Shown here: positions 1 through 9,057 of the stretch, piece by piece
Position numbering within the stretch: position 1 is the stretch's first letter
Layout: every line of letters starts with the position of its first letter
DNA from: Bradyrhizobium sp. ISRA464
Lineage (GTDB): Bacteria; Pseudomonadota; Alphaproteobacteria; Rhizobiales; Xanthobacteraceae
DNA: 64,000 bases
Reading direction: 5' to 3'
Assembly: GCF_029910095.1 (NCBI RefSeq)
Contig: NZ_CP094526.1
Span: 5,518,001 to 5,582,000 of the forward strand
Notes under the pieces: generated by a model
Told to the model about the DNA's origin: nothing
Seen by the model: the letters and a program-made list of their open reading frames with translations, nothing else
Database searches by the model: none
Made by a program: the position numbers and the translations under genes

Positions 1-421
1 GGCGCCTGATCAGTTCGTCGGTGGCGTCGCCGAGTTCGCCGACGTGGAGGTAATCGAACGAGGGATAATAGTCCGGGCAGGCGCTGACCGACGGGCCGCC
101 GATCGCGACCGCCAGGTCATGATCATGGGCGCGGTGGCAAATGTCGTTCATCTGCTGGCGCTGGATGTGCATGCCGCTGACGAACACGGCGTCCGCCCAC
201 GCGAAATCATCATCCGACGCCGGACGCAGATTCTCGTCGATGAAGCGGACCGACCAGGTCTCGGGCAGATAGGCAGCGATCAGCAACAGCCCCTGCGGCG
301 GCATGAACGCCTTGACGCCGGCGGTGAGCGGATAGGAGTACTCGAAGGTACCAAAGGCCGACGTATAGCGCGGAAAGACGCAGAGGATACGCCGCACCGT
401 CTCAATGCCTTCAGCTCTCAT
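1..421 (-). CDS. hpnP: B12-binding radical SAM protein, HpnP-like (partial)
   Basis: Only the first 140 codons are inside the window; the gene runs off the left edge. Reading from an ATG at 421 gives a cobalamin-binding (Rossmann-like) N-terminal domain with RILCVFPRYTSAFGTFE, MPPQGLLLIAAYLP, FIDENLRP and GGPSVSACPDYYP. This is the pattern I recall for hopanoid C-2 methylase HpnP, which uses cobalamin and SAM radical chemistry to make 2-methylhopanoids. A GAGGA Shine-Dalgarno six bases upstream supports the start. The radical SAM CxxxCxxC motif would lie outside the window, so catalysis cannot be judged. The alternative is another B12-binding radical SAM family such as HpnJ-like proteins. Confidence 0.65.
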   Translation of the reverse strand, partial: MRAEGIETVRRILCVFPRYTSAFGTFEYSYPLTAGVKAFMPPQGLLLIAAYLPETWSVRFIDENLRPASDDDFAWADAVFVSGMHIQRQQMNDICHRAHDHDLAVAIGGPSVSACPDYYPSFDYLHVGELGDATDELIRR

Positions 422-553
422 CAAACATCCTCAAGCGAAGTACCAACAAATCTAACCACGCCATTGAACGGTGGGCCAGAAATTCTTCAACATTGTGGCA
501 CCTGCTAACGTCACAACGTCGGGATGGTTGCTACGGAGGACGCCGTTTTCGCA

Positions 554-1936
554 TCAGGCCAGCAGCCTGGAAGCAAATTCGGGCAGCTGCCCCGCATCGC
601 CAACAAGGCGAAAGTCCTGCCCCGCAAGGCCGGCGCGCATCAGCCAGTCGTCGAATTCGGGCGCCCGCTTCAGGCCGAAGAGGTCGCGGATATAGAGCGC
701 ATCGTGAAACGAGGTCGACTGGTAGTTCAGCATCACGTCGTCGGCGCCGGGAACGCCCATGATGAATGTGACGCCGGCGGCCGCCAGCAACGTCAGGAGA
801 TTGTCCATGTCGTTCTGATCGGCCTCGGCGTGATTGGTGTAGCAGACGTCGACACCGAGCGGCAGGCCAAGCAACTTGCCGCAGAAGTGATCCTCGAGCC
901 CAGCACGGATGATTTCCTTGCCGTCATAGAGGTATTCGGGACCTATGAAGCCGACCACGCTGTTGACGAGAAGCGGATCGAACGCGCGCGCCACCGCATA
1001 GGCCCGCGCCTCGCAGGTCTGCTGATCGACCCCGTGGTGAGCGTTGGCCGACAGCGCCGACCCCTGCCCGGTCTCGAAATACATGACATTGCCGCCGACC
1101 GTGCCGCGGTGCAGCGAGCGTGCCGCCTCGCGCGCTTCGCGCAGGATCGAGAGGTCAACGCCGAAGCTGCGGTTGGCGGCTTCCGTGCCGGCGATCGACT
1201 GAAAGACGAGATCGACGGGTAGTCCCTGTCCGATCAGGCCGAGCGTGGTCGTGACATGCGTGAGCACGCAACTTTGCGTCGGAATCTCCAGCCGCGTGAT
1301 GATGTCATCGAGCAGCCGCAGCAAGGCCGCGATTACGTTGGGATCGTCGCTTGCCGGGTTGATGCCGATGCAGGCATCGCCCGATCCGAGCAGAAGCCCG
1401 TCGAGGATCGAGGCGGTGATGCCGCGTGCGTCATCGAAAGGATGGTTGGGCTGCAGCCTTGCGCTCATCCGCCCGCGCAGGCCGATCGTGTTGCGAAACC
1501 GGGTCGTCACCTCGCACTTCCGCGCGGCCAGGATCAGGTCCTGGTTGCGCATCAGCTTCGAGACCGCCGCCACCATCTCCGGCGTGACGCCGCGCGAGAT
1601 CTTCGTCAGGGCGTCGGCGGTCGCGGTGTCCGACAGCAGCCAGTCGCGGAAGCCACCGACGGTGAGCGACGACATCGGCAAAAATCCCGCAACGTCATGG
1701 CTGTCGAGGATCAGACGGGTGACCTCGTCGTCCTCATAGGGGACCACCGGCTCGTTGAGGAACTGACTGAGCGGAACGTCGGCAAGCGCGAAACGTGCGG
1801 CGATCATCTCCTCGGCGCTGTCGGCCGCGATGCCGGCCAGCCGGTCACCGGAACGCGGCGGCGTCGCCTTGGCGAGCAATTGGCGCAGGTCATCGAAGAC
1901 GTAGGAGGTCGCAAAAACGGTGTGACGGTAGACCAT
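554..1936 (-). CDS. eutB: Ethanolamine ammonia-lyase large subunit EutB
   Basis: A 460-residue protein, close to the usual EutB length. It begins MVYRHTVFATSYVF and carries the family blocks ATPPRSGDRLAGIAA, LDGLLLGSGDACIGINPA, FQSIAGTEAANRSFG and FIGPEYLYDGKEIIRAG. EutB is the catalytic TIM-barrel subunit of adenosylcobalamin-dependent ethanolamine ammonia-lyase, which makes acetaldehyde and ammonia and normally needs the small subunit EutC. The reading frame extends 33 codons further upstream, but the homologous start is the ATG at 1936. No eutC follows: the next minus-strand gene, 130 bases downstream, is the radical SAM gene. The family call is firm; activity without a nearby eutC is uncertain. 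Confidence 0.93.
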   Translation of the reverse strand: MVYRHTVFATSYVFDDLRQLLAKATPPRSGDRLAGIAADSAEEMIAARFALADVPLSQFLNEPVVPYEDDEVTRLILDSHDVAGFLPMSSLTVGGFRDWLLSDTATADALTKISRGVTPEMVAAVSKLMRNQDLILAARKCEVTTRFRNTIGLRGRMSARLQPNHPFDDARGITASILDGLLLGSGDACIGINPASDDPNVIAALLRLLDDIITRLEIPTQSCVLTHVTTTLGLIGQGLPVDLVFQSIAGTEAANRSFGVDLSILREAREAARSLHRGTVGGNVMYFETGQGSALSANAHHGVDQQTCEARAYAVARAFDPLLVNSVVGFIGPEYLYDGKEIIRAGLEDHFCGKLLGLPLGVDVCYTNHAEADQNDMDNLLTLLAAAGVTFIMGVPGADDVMLNYQSTSFHDALYIRDLFGLKRAPEFDDWLMRAGLAGQDFRLVGDAGQLPEFASRLLA

Positions 1937-2261
1937 GGCATTTCGGGTCTCGGAGGGAGGCGGGACGGTGCAGCGTAGCACCTCTTTGCTAACAGCTCCC
2001 ATGAAGCGTTGATGACGACTGGCAGATGCCCGCAAGGTTCCAGCAACGCTGCCCGCGCACCTCCAACGGAACTCGCATCATGTGAACGCCCCGCATTACT
2101 CGTCAAACTTCGAAGGTTGCAACTGCGAAAAGCTCGCGCATTAAGGAATCGTCCACGAAGATTCTGCATAATTTTTGATCGGCCGAAGGGGTTCGCCGAC
2201 CTGCTGGGGTGCCCTGGATGCCCATCTCGAACGTCTCCCGGCCTCCTCCCTCAGGCGTCCC
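1937..2261. other. Divergent intergenic region eutB / chemotaxis receptor
   Basis: This 325-base region lies between the divergent starts of eutB and the chemoreceptor gene. Short reading frames cross it but none has a recognisable product or a Shine-Dalgarno. A possible promoter for the receptor is TTGCAA followed 16 bases later by CATTAA around 2117-2145; this is weak. I saw no strong palindrome, riboswitch-like fold or repeat here. Confidence 0.4.
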
Positions 2262-3968
2262 ATGGCATCCCGATTCTCGCTCGCAGCCAAGCTGTACTCG
2301 ATCTTCGCCCTGATCGCCGCGCTGACCGCAGCCATCACTTTCCTGTCCGACTACAACACGCGGCGGAATGCGGAACTGACCGAGGCCGTCGACCTCGCGA
2401 GCCGCGCTGCGCTCAACGTCGAGCGGGTCAACTCGCTGGTCTATGCCGTGGTGATGGAATCCCGCGGCATCTACATGTCGACCGAACCGGCGACGGTGAA
2501 GAAATACGGCGATGGCTTGTTGAAGTTCAACGAGCAGATCCTCGCCGTCGTCAGGAACTGGGAAGCACTGGTGCAGGCCGACGACGCCGAGCAGTTTGCG
2601 ACCTTCAAGAAGCGGATCGAGCAGTTCGTCGACTTCCGCAAGGAGCTGGTCCGGCGCGGCGTCGAGATCGGCGCCGCCGCCGGACGCGAATGGGGCGACA
2701 ACGACGCCAACCGCCAGGTGCGCTCCGCCCTGAACAAGGATCTCGAAGCGCTGTCCAGGGTCTACGCCGAACGCAGCAAGAGGCTCGCGCGGCAGGCCGC
2801 CGTCAACCGCGACATGGCCCTTGTCCTGACTTGCCTCGGCGCCGTGGCCCTGATCGTGGTCGTGCTCGGCGTGCTGATCATCGCCCGCTCGGTCGCCCGC
2901 CCGCTGTCGCAGATCACCGCGACCATCAAGCGCGTGGCCGAGGGCGCTGACCACGTCGACGTTCCGCATATCGGCCGCGGCGATGAGATCGGCGCACTGG
3001 CGCGCGCCATCAAGGTTTTCCAGGAGGCGATGCAACGCAACCGCAGCCTCAATGCGCAAGTCGTGCAGGACTCCGAGGCGCGCGACGCCCGCAGCCGGCG
3101 CATCGAGACCTCGGTGGAGGCGTTCCGCGGCACGATCGGCTCGGTGCTTCGCGCGGTGCACGACAATGCGGCCGCGATGCGCGACACCGCGCAGACCATC
3201 GCGAGCGTCGCAGCGAATGCGAGCGGAGGTGCCGTTACGGCGGCGAGTGCGACCGAGCAGGCCTCAAGCAACGTCTCCGCCGTGGCCGGCGCCGCCGAGG
3301 AACTCTCCGCTTCGGTCCAGGAGATCGGCCGACAAGTGAAACAATCCTCCAACGCGGTCGAGCAGGCGGGTGCGCGCACTGACAAATCGATCAGTGAGAT
3401 CGAGGGCCTTGCCGCCACCACCCAGCGCATCGACGGCGTGCTCAACCTTATCCAGGCGATCGCCGAGCAGACCAACCTGCTAGCCCTCAACGCCACCATC
3501 GAGGCCGCGCGCGCCGGCGACGCCGGCCGCGGCTTTGCCGTCGTCGCGCATGAGGTCAAGGCGCTGGCCGGGCAGACCGCGAAAGCAACCGCTGAAATCA
3601 GCGAGAATGTCAGCCTGATCCAGGCCTCGACCCGCAACTCGGTCGGCGCCGTCCGCGAGATCGGCCACGCGGTGCGCGAGATCAGCGACGTCACCTCGAC
3701 GATCGCCGCCGCCGTCGGGCAGCAGGATGCAGCCACGCGCGAAATCTCGGTCAATGCGCAGATGGCCGCACAAGGCAACGAAACGCTGGTCGCAAACATC
3801 GGCTCGCTTCGCGATAACATCGGCCAGACCAGCAAGGCGGCGGAATCGGTGCTTACGGCATCGAACGACCTGACCGCGACCGCAGAGACGCTGTCGCGCG
3901 AGGTCGAGCAGTTCTTCCGCAACCTGCGGACCGATGCCGCCGACGGAATCCGACGGACCGGGACCTGA
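2262..3968 (+). CDS. Methyl-accepting chemotaxis protein
   Basis: A 568-residue inner-membrane chemoreceptor. Residues 11-28 form the first membrane helix. A periplasmic helical bundle of about 150 residues follows, then a second membrane helix at about 185-207, a HAMP domain at about 208-260 and a cytoplasmic signalling domain. The hairpin tip at about 402-430 ([19 protein letters not shown], then [11 protein letters not shown]) is the conserved CheA/CheW contact region. No C-terminal NWETF-like pentapeptide is present, so methylation must not depend on CheR tethering. I chose the ATG at 2262 because the 29 upstream codons do not look like protein and the membrane helix then starts at the right place. 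The ligand is unknown; the next gene is a diguanylate cyclase. Confidence 0.93.
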   Translation: MASRFSLAAKLYSIFALIAALTAAITFLSDYNTRRNAELTEAVDLASRAALNVERVNSLVYAVVMESRGIYMSTEPATVKKYGDGLLKFNEQILAVVRNWEALVQADDAEQFATFKKRIEQFVDFRKELVRRGVEIGAAAGREWGDNDANRQVRSALNKDLEALSRVYAERSKRLARQAAVNRDMALVLTCLGAVALIVVVLGVLIIARSVARPLSQITATIKRVAEGADHVDVPHIGRGDEIGALARAIKVFQEAMQRNRSLNAQVVQDSEARDARSRRIETSVEAFRGTIGSVLRAVHDNAAAMRDTAQTIASVAANASGGAVTAASATEQASSNVSAVAGAAEELSASVQEIGRQVKQSSNAVEQAGARTDKSISEIEGLAATTQRIDGVLNLIQAIAEQTNLLALNATIEAARAGDAGRGFAVVAHEVKALAGQTAKATAEISENVSLIQASTRNSVGAVREIGHAVREISDVTSTIAAAVGQQDAATREISVNAQMAAQGNETLVANIGSLRDNIGQTSKAAESVLTASNDLTATAETLSREVEQFFRNLRTDAADGIRRTGT

Positions 3969-4004
3969 GCGCTGGGTCGGTGCGACGCCGCATCCGCTCC
4001 GCTA

Positions 4005-4025
4005 CGGTTAAGGACAGCCTAACCG
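4005..4025. promoter_or_regulatory. Palindrome with CtrA-like half-sites
   Basis: CGGTTA and TAACCG form perfect 6-bp arms around a 9-base centre, and the core reads TTAA-N7-CTAA, one base off the alphaproteobacterial CtrA box TTAA-N7-TTAA. It lies about 100 bases upstream of the diguanylate cyclase and just after the chemoreceptor gene. It could equally be a weak hairpin in the receptor's 3' end. CtrA control is inference. Confidence 0.3.
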
Positions 4026-4122
4026 GCTCGCATAAATTGCCAGCTGTTCGCGCCGGCTTTTTCAATTTGATGCCCCTATCAAAAAGACCAAAGCGCGGGG
4101 GCGCGGAATTTGGAAGCGAGTC

Positions 4123-5625
4123 ATGGACGGGCTTTTGCCTCGGCCAAAAGCGGTGCCAGCCAAACGGCTACTTGCGCTTGGCATCGGCCTCGTTCTGGGG
4201 TTTTCGGTCGTCTGCGCGTCCATCCTCTGGGAGATGGCGCAGAAGGACTACCAGCACGCGAAGGAAGGCGCGACAAACCTGGTCGCCTCCATCGCAAGCG
4301 AAATCGACCGCAACATCGAGCTCTACGATCTCTCGCTACAGGCGGTCGTCGACGGAGAGAAGCTTCCGGAGATCAACAGCATCAGCCCTGAGCTTCGGCA
4401 GGTCGTGCTGTTCGACCGCGCTGCGACCGCCAAGGATCTGGGCTCAATCCTCGTGCTCGATACCGTCGGCAATGTCACGCTGGATTCCAGGACGTTGATG
4501 CCGCGAAAGGCGAATTTCGCCGATCATGATTTCTTCCGAATACACCGGGCGCGATCGGACGCCGGACTATTCATCAGCCCTCCCTGGATGACATCGGAGG
4601 GAGAGTATCTGATCAGCCTGAGCCGGCGCATCAGCAACAATGACGGCTCCTTCGCCGGCGTGGTCGCCGGCAGCATGCGGCTCAGCTACTTCCACAACCT
4701 GTTCCGGAAGCTGAATTTCGGACCTCTTGACAGCATGGCGCTGTTCAATAGCGACGGCACCATGCTGATGCGCGCGCCGTTCGAGATCGACCGCATCGGC
4801 CAAAGCATCAGGGATGCCCAGGTGTTCCGGCTGTTTCCGCGCCAGCGGTCCGGGTCCTATACAACGAATTCGATCGTCGATCACGTCAATCGGCTCTACG
4901 TCTTCCAGCAGATCGGGAACCGCCCGCTGCTGATCGCCGAGGGCCTCGCGCTCGACGGCATCTATGCGGACTGGTGGCAGCAGTTCTGGCTGATCAGCAT
5001 CGTAGTCGTTGCACTTGGCAGCTTCGCGATCGTGCTGATGTTCTATTTGGTGGCCGCCGTGAAGCGGCGGGCCGCCGCAGAAACCCAGCTGGCACACCTC
5101 GCCGGCACCGACGGATTGACCGGACTCGCCAACCGCAGGCGGCTCGACCAGACCCTGGCCGTCGAATGGCGCCGCGGCCTGCGCGCACAAGCACCGCTCT
5201 CGCTGTTGATGATCGATGTCGATCACTTCAAGGCCTTCAACGACACCTACGGACACCAGGCCGGCGATGCGGTGCTGGCCACCGTGGGTCAATGCATCGC
5301 GACGAGCATCAAGCGCGCGTCCGACCTCGGCGCACGCTATGGCGGCGAGGAATTTTCCGTGCTGCTGCCCGGCGTCGGCAGGGCTGGCGCGCTGGAGATT
5401 GCAAACCGGATTCGTGAGCTCATGGCAGCGTTCCGCCAAACCCAGCATGAGTTGCCGACCGTGAGCATCGGATTGGCCTGCATGACGCCGGCCGAGGAAG
5501 GCGCCTTGCACGACCTCGTTTCGGCCGCAGATCTTGCACTCTATGAAGCCAAGCACGCAGGCCGCGATCGCGTGGTCGTCAGCCCCGCCGGGCACGACGG
5601 CTCGCGTGAACGCCGTGCGGCGTAG
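4123..5625 (+). CDS. Membrane-bound diguanylate cyclase (Cache-like sensor + GGDEF)
   Basis: A 500-residue protein with a membrane helix at about 16-36, a roughly 250-residue periplasmic sensor region of dCache/PAS-like type, a second helix at about 288-309, and a GGDEF domain. The active-site loop is GGEEF at residues 407-411, intact for making c-di-GMP from GTP. An RASD motif at 398-401, five residues before it, is an intact inhibitory I-site (RxxD), so product feedback is expected. LTGLANRRR and DVDHFKAFND are the other typical GGDEF blocks. It follows the chemoreceptor gene by 154 bases on the same strand, hinting at shared control of motility. The sensed ligand is not evident. Confidence 0.93.
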   Translation: MDGLLPRPKAVPAKRLLALGIGLVLGFSVVCASILWEMAQKDYQHAKEGATNLVASIASEIDRNIELYDLSLQAVVDGEKLPEINSISPELRQVVLFDRAATAKDLGSILVLDTVGNVTLDSRTLMPRKANFADHDFFRIHRARSDAGLFISPPWMTSEGEYLISLSRRISNNDGSFAGVVAGSMRLSYFHNLFRKLNFGPLDSMALFNSDGTMLMRAPFEIDRIGQSIRDAQVFRLFPRQRSGSYTTNSIVDHVNRLYVFQQIGNRPLLIAEGLALDGIYADWWQQFWLISIVVVALGSFAIVLMFYLVAAVKRRAAAETQLAHLAGTDGLTGLANRRRLDQTLAVEWRRGLRAQAPLSLLMIDVDHFKAFNDTYGHQAGDAVLATVGQCIATSIKRASDLGARYGGEEFSVLLPGVGRAGALEIANRIRELMAAFRQTQHELPTVSIGLACMTPAEEGALHDLVSAADLALYEAKHAGRDRVVVSPAGHDGSRERRAA

Positions 5626-5630
5626 GCCGC

Positions 5631-6509
5631 CTACTCCACCGGCAGCACATCGACCGCGACGTTGAGCTTCTGCTTGCTCGCGCCGACGATGACGCCGTCG
5701 ACCGGCGAAACATCGGCGAAGTCGCGGCCGATGGCGAGGATGATATGATCGTTGGCGACCATCAGATCGTTGGTGGGATCGAACCCGATCCAGCCGAGGT
5801 CGTCGCCGCACCAGACCGACACCCAGGCGTGCGTCGCATCCGCGCCCTGCAGCCGCGGCTGGCCCGGCGATGGAATGGTGCGCAAATAGCCGCTGACATA
5901 GGCCGCCGGCAGGCCGAGCCCGCGCAGCCCCGCGATCATCACATGGGCGAAATCCTGGCACACGCCATGGCGCTTCTCGAACACTTCCCGAAGCGGCGTC
6001 GAGATCACGGTCGCCTTTGGATCGTATCTGAAATCGGCGCGGATGCGGCGCATCAGGTCGGCCGCGCCGGCGAGGATGCCGCCTCGCTGTGGGAAGCTCG
6101 CGGCGGCGTAGTCGGTCAGCGGACGCAGCAGCGGCACCAGCGCACTGGCAAAGACATAGCCGACCGGTGAGGACGGACCGAGGCTCGTCGCCTCCAACGC
6201 GGTGTCGCGCACCTTCTCCCATGGCGCGCTCGCAGCATCGCGGGCCGGCGCCTGCCGCGCCACCGAGACCCGCGAGCGGGAATCGATGCGGAGATTGCGA
6301 TGCGCAGTCTCGATCAGCACGCTGTCGGTCAGCGTGCCGAAGAAATCACGCCGCGCGGTGCGCTCCGCGGGCCTCGGGCGGATCTCGACGCTATGGGAGA
6401 TCAGCTCCTGACCGTCCCCGCTCAGCGGCACCAGCCGCAGCGAGCAGCGCGCGAAGCTGACCTGGGCCTCGTAGCTGTAGGTCGTGACGTGACGGATGTC
6501 GTAGATCAC
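5631..6509 (-). CDS. Transglutaminase-like cysteine protein (bacterial transglutaminase N + core)
   Basis: A 292-residue protein with an N-terminal bacterial transglutaminase domain (MIYDIRHVTTYSYEAQVSF) and a transglutaminase/protease core. The triad is visible as Cys184 in HGVCQDFAH, His227 in ATHAWVSVW and Asp244 in GFDPTND. There is no signal peptide, so it is probably cytosolic. Its start overlaps the stop of the upstream ATP-grasp/alpha-E gene by four bases (ATGA), so it is the last gene of a translationally coupled three-gene operon. By family knowledge such proteins hydrolyse or transfer amide bonds, probably on the product of the neighbouring ligase; the substrate is unknown. Confidence 0.9.
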   Translation of the reverse strand: MIYDIRHVTTYSYEAQVSFARCSLRLVPLSGDGQELISHSVEIRPRPAERTARRDFFGTLTDSVLIETAHRNLRIDSRSRVSVARQAPARDAASAPWEKVRDTALEATSLGPSSPVGYVFASALVPLLRPLTDYAAASFPQRGGILAGAADLMRRIRADFRYDPKATVISTPLREVFEKRHGVCQDFAHVMIAGLRGLGLPAAYVSGYLRTIPSPGQPRLQGADATHAWVSVWCGDDLGWIGFDPTNDLMVANDHIILAIGRDFADVSPVDGVIVGASKQKLNVAVDVLPVE

Positions 6510-9037
6510 GCCAGCCCCGTGAGCTTCTCCGGCCGGCTGGCGTTCGGTCCATGCGGGAAGTAATGCAGCCCAATGGCGTCGGCGAGATTGAGCAGATCCT
6601 GCTCCAGCGCGAACAGCATCTTGACGTCGAGGCTGGCGGCCTCCGCCGTCGTCAGCATTGCCTCCACGGCGACCGCGAGCCGCTGCGGCCGCTCGATCAG
6701 CCCGTGCTCCTTCAGGCTCGGCAACGCAGCGATGTGCTCGTTCAGGTCAGCGACCTGGAACGCAACCGAACGCGGGTTGTAGGGATCGAGCACGGCAAGA
6801 TCGCGCACCGGCGCGAGCAGCGGTTGCACCAGATAGCGCGAGCGATAGGTGATCTGGCAGTCGACCAGCGTGAGCAGGACGTCGAGGTCCTCGTCGCCGG
6901 CTTCGTCATAGGCGAACTGGCGGGCGAAGCGCGTGGTGTTGATGGCGCGTTCGGCGCGGCGGCCCATGTCGAGGAAGCGCCAGCCGGCGGCGCGGTTCAT
7001 GTTCTCCTGCGCAAGCCCCGCGAAGCTCGCCAGCTCCTGCAGCGTCAGTTCGGCAGCACTGACGACGCCGTCATCATCATGGACCTCGATCGCGAGCCGA
7101 TCGGCCATCTCGGTGATGACCTGCCAGGCGTCGGGCGACAGCCGCTCGCGCAACGAGGTCGCGGTGCGCTGCGCCGACCGCACCAGCGAGAGCGCCGAGC
7201 CGAACTTGTCCTCGCTCTGCAGTGCCTCGAGCGCGACCTTCGCCGGATTGGCACGTGCGGTCTGTGAGGCCGCGCCCCAGGCGACCAGCAGGCGCTGGAT
7301 GCGCTCCGCTGAATGCAGTGTCGGCGTGGTGCCGGCCGAATTGTTGCGGGCGGGATCGCGCAGTTGCGTGCACAGCGCGCGGATCAGCCGGATGGTCGCC
7401 TCGGCGCGCTCCAGGTAGCGGCCGAGCCAGAACAGATTGTCGGCGGCGCGGCTCGGCAGCACGCCGGCGATGCGGCGGATCCGCACGGTGTCGACCGCCG
7501 GCAGCAATGTCGAGGTTGCGACCGCCTTGTCGGAAACCACCCAGACGTCGGCCGACACGGCACCATCGCCCATCGACACCGCGCGCGCATCCGCTCTTTC
7601 GGCGATCCGGCAGAAGCCTCCGGGCAGCACCGTCCAACCGTTCGGCGTCGCGGCCGCGAACACCCGCAGCACGAAGGGCCGCGGCGCGATGCGGCCGTTC
7701 TCCCAGACCGGCGTCGTGGAGAGGCGCACCAGCTCCTGCCCGACATAGTCGATGCCGCGATGGCTGATCGCATCCTTCAGACGATCACGATCGGCTGCCG
7801 ACAATTCGCTGGCCAGCACCGGGCCGTTGCCGGGGAAGCCGGGAACGCCGCGGCCATAGGCGCCCTCGATTGCGAACTCATCGAGCCGCGACAGCACCTC
7901 CTTGCGCGCGGATCTCTGGCCGCACCACCAGGTCGCGATGTGCGGCATCATCAGATCTTCACTCAGCAGGCGCCGGCAGAGATTGGGCAGGAAGCCAAGC
8001 AGCGCCCGCGCCTCCATCACACCGGAGCCCGGCATGTTGGCGACCACTGCGCCGCCCTTGCGCAGCACCTCGACCAGGCCGGGCACGCCAAGATAGGACG
8101 ACGCGTCGAGCTCGAGCGGATCGAGCATGTTGGAATCGACCCGGCGCAGCAGCACGTCGAGCCGCTTCAGCCCGGCCACGGTGCGGATATGGATGCGGTC
8201 GCCGGAGACCGCGAGGTCGTCGCCTTCGACCAGCAGGAAGCCGAGATATCGCGCGAGCGTGGCGTGCTCGAAATAGGTCTCGCTAAATGCGCCCGGCGTG
8301 AGCAGGCCGATTCGCGGCTCGTCGCGGTCGGCGCTGGCGCGCAGCGAATCGCGGAACGCTTCGAAGAACGACGCGACGCGTTCGACATTCATCGACTTGT
8401 AGAGATTGGAGAAGGCGCGCGACAGCACCAGGCGGTTTTCCAGCGCGTAGCCCGCGCCCGAGGGCGCTTGCGTGCGGTCGCCGAGCACCCACCAGCGACC
8501 ATCGGGCCCGCGGCCGATGTCGGCGGCGTAGAGATGCAGATAGCGGCCGCCCGGCGGCTTGATGCCGCTGACCGCACGCAGATATTCGCTGCTGCCCGCG
8601 ATCGCCGCGGCCGGTATGGCGCCGCTCGCGACCAGGCGGCCCTCGCCGTAGAGATCGGCCAGCACCATCTCGAGCAGTTGCGCGCGTTGCGCGACCGCCG
8701 CGCTCAGTTGCCGCCAGTCGGCGGCGTCGATGATCAGCGGCAGATGGCTCAGCGGCCAGATCCGGTCGGCGGTGTCGCCGGGCGCGCGGTAGGTGACGCC
8801 GGCCTCGCGCAGATGGCGGTCGGCGGAGGCGAAGCGGCGCTTGATATCGACCGGCGACAGCGCGGCAAAGGCGTCGAAGAAGCGGGTCCAGACCAGGCGC
8901 GGCGCGCCGCTCTCGCCGAGATATTCGTCGGGAATGCCGGGAAGCCGGACGTAGTCGCGCATCCATTGCGCCATCCGCCGTTGACCGGGACTGGCCCTGC
9001 TCTCCTGACTGCTGCCTTGGCCGCCCGATCCGGTCAT
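6506..9037 (-). CDS. Circularly permuted ATP-grasp ligase fused to alpha-E domain
   Basis: An 843-residue two-part protein. The first ~500 residues are a circularly permuted ATP-grasp domain (DUF404/407 type, for example IGLLTPGAFSETYFEHA and VANMPGSGVMEARALLGF). The last ~320 are an all-helical alpha-E domain (DUF403), starting near RAADNLFWLGRYLERAEATI. In many genomes these are two adjacent genes; here they are one chain. ATP-grasp enzymes make carboxylate-amine bonds, so a peptide or amide ligase activity is inferred. The ATG at 9037 is preferred over a GTG at 9055 because AGGGGA sits six bases before it. It lies 20 bases after the giant transglutaminase gene and overlaps the small one by four. 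Confidence 0.9.
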   Translation of the reverse strand: MTGSGGQGSSQESRASPGQRRMAQWMRDYVRLPGIPDEYLGESGAPRLVWTRFFDAFAALSPVDIKRRFASADRHLREAGVTYRAPGDTADRIWPLSHLPLIIDAADWRQLSAAVAQRAQLLEMVLADLYGEGRLVASGAIPAAAIAGSSEYLRAVSGIKPPGGRYLHLYAADIGRGPDGRWWVLGDRTQAPSGAGYALENRLVLSRAFSNLYKSMNVERVASFFEAFRDSLRASADRDEPRIGLLTPGAFSETYFEHATLARYLGFLLVEGDDLAVSGDRIHIRTVAGLKRLDVLLRRVDSNMLDPLELDASSYLGVPGLVEVLRKGGAVVANMPGSGVMEARALLGFLPNLCRRLLSEDLMMPHIATWWCGQRSARKEVLSRLDEFAIEGAYGRGVPGFPGNGPVLASELSAADRDRLKDAISHRGIDYVGQELVRLSTTPVWENGRIAPRPFVLRVFAAATPNGWTVLPGGFCRIAERADARAVSMGDGAVSADVWVVSDKAVATSTLLPAVDTVRIRRIAGVLPSRAADNLFWLGRYLERAEATIRLIRALCTQLRDPARNNSAGTTPTLHSAERIQRLLVAWGAASQTARANPAKVALEALQSEDKFGSALSLVRSAQRTATSLRERLSPDAWQVITEMADRLAIEVHDDDGVVSAAELTLQELASFAGLAQENMNRAAGWRFLDMGRRAERAINTTRFARQFAYDEAGDEDLDVLLTLVDCQITYRSRYLVQPLLAPVRDLAVLDPYNPRSVAFQVADLNEHIAALPSLKEHGLIERPQRLAVAVEAMLTTAEAASLDVKMLFALEQDLLNLADAIGLHYFPHGPNASRPEKLTGLA

Positions 9038-9057
9038 TGCACTTCCCCTGAGCACAA

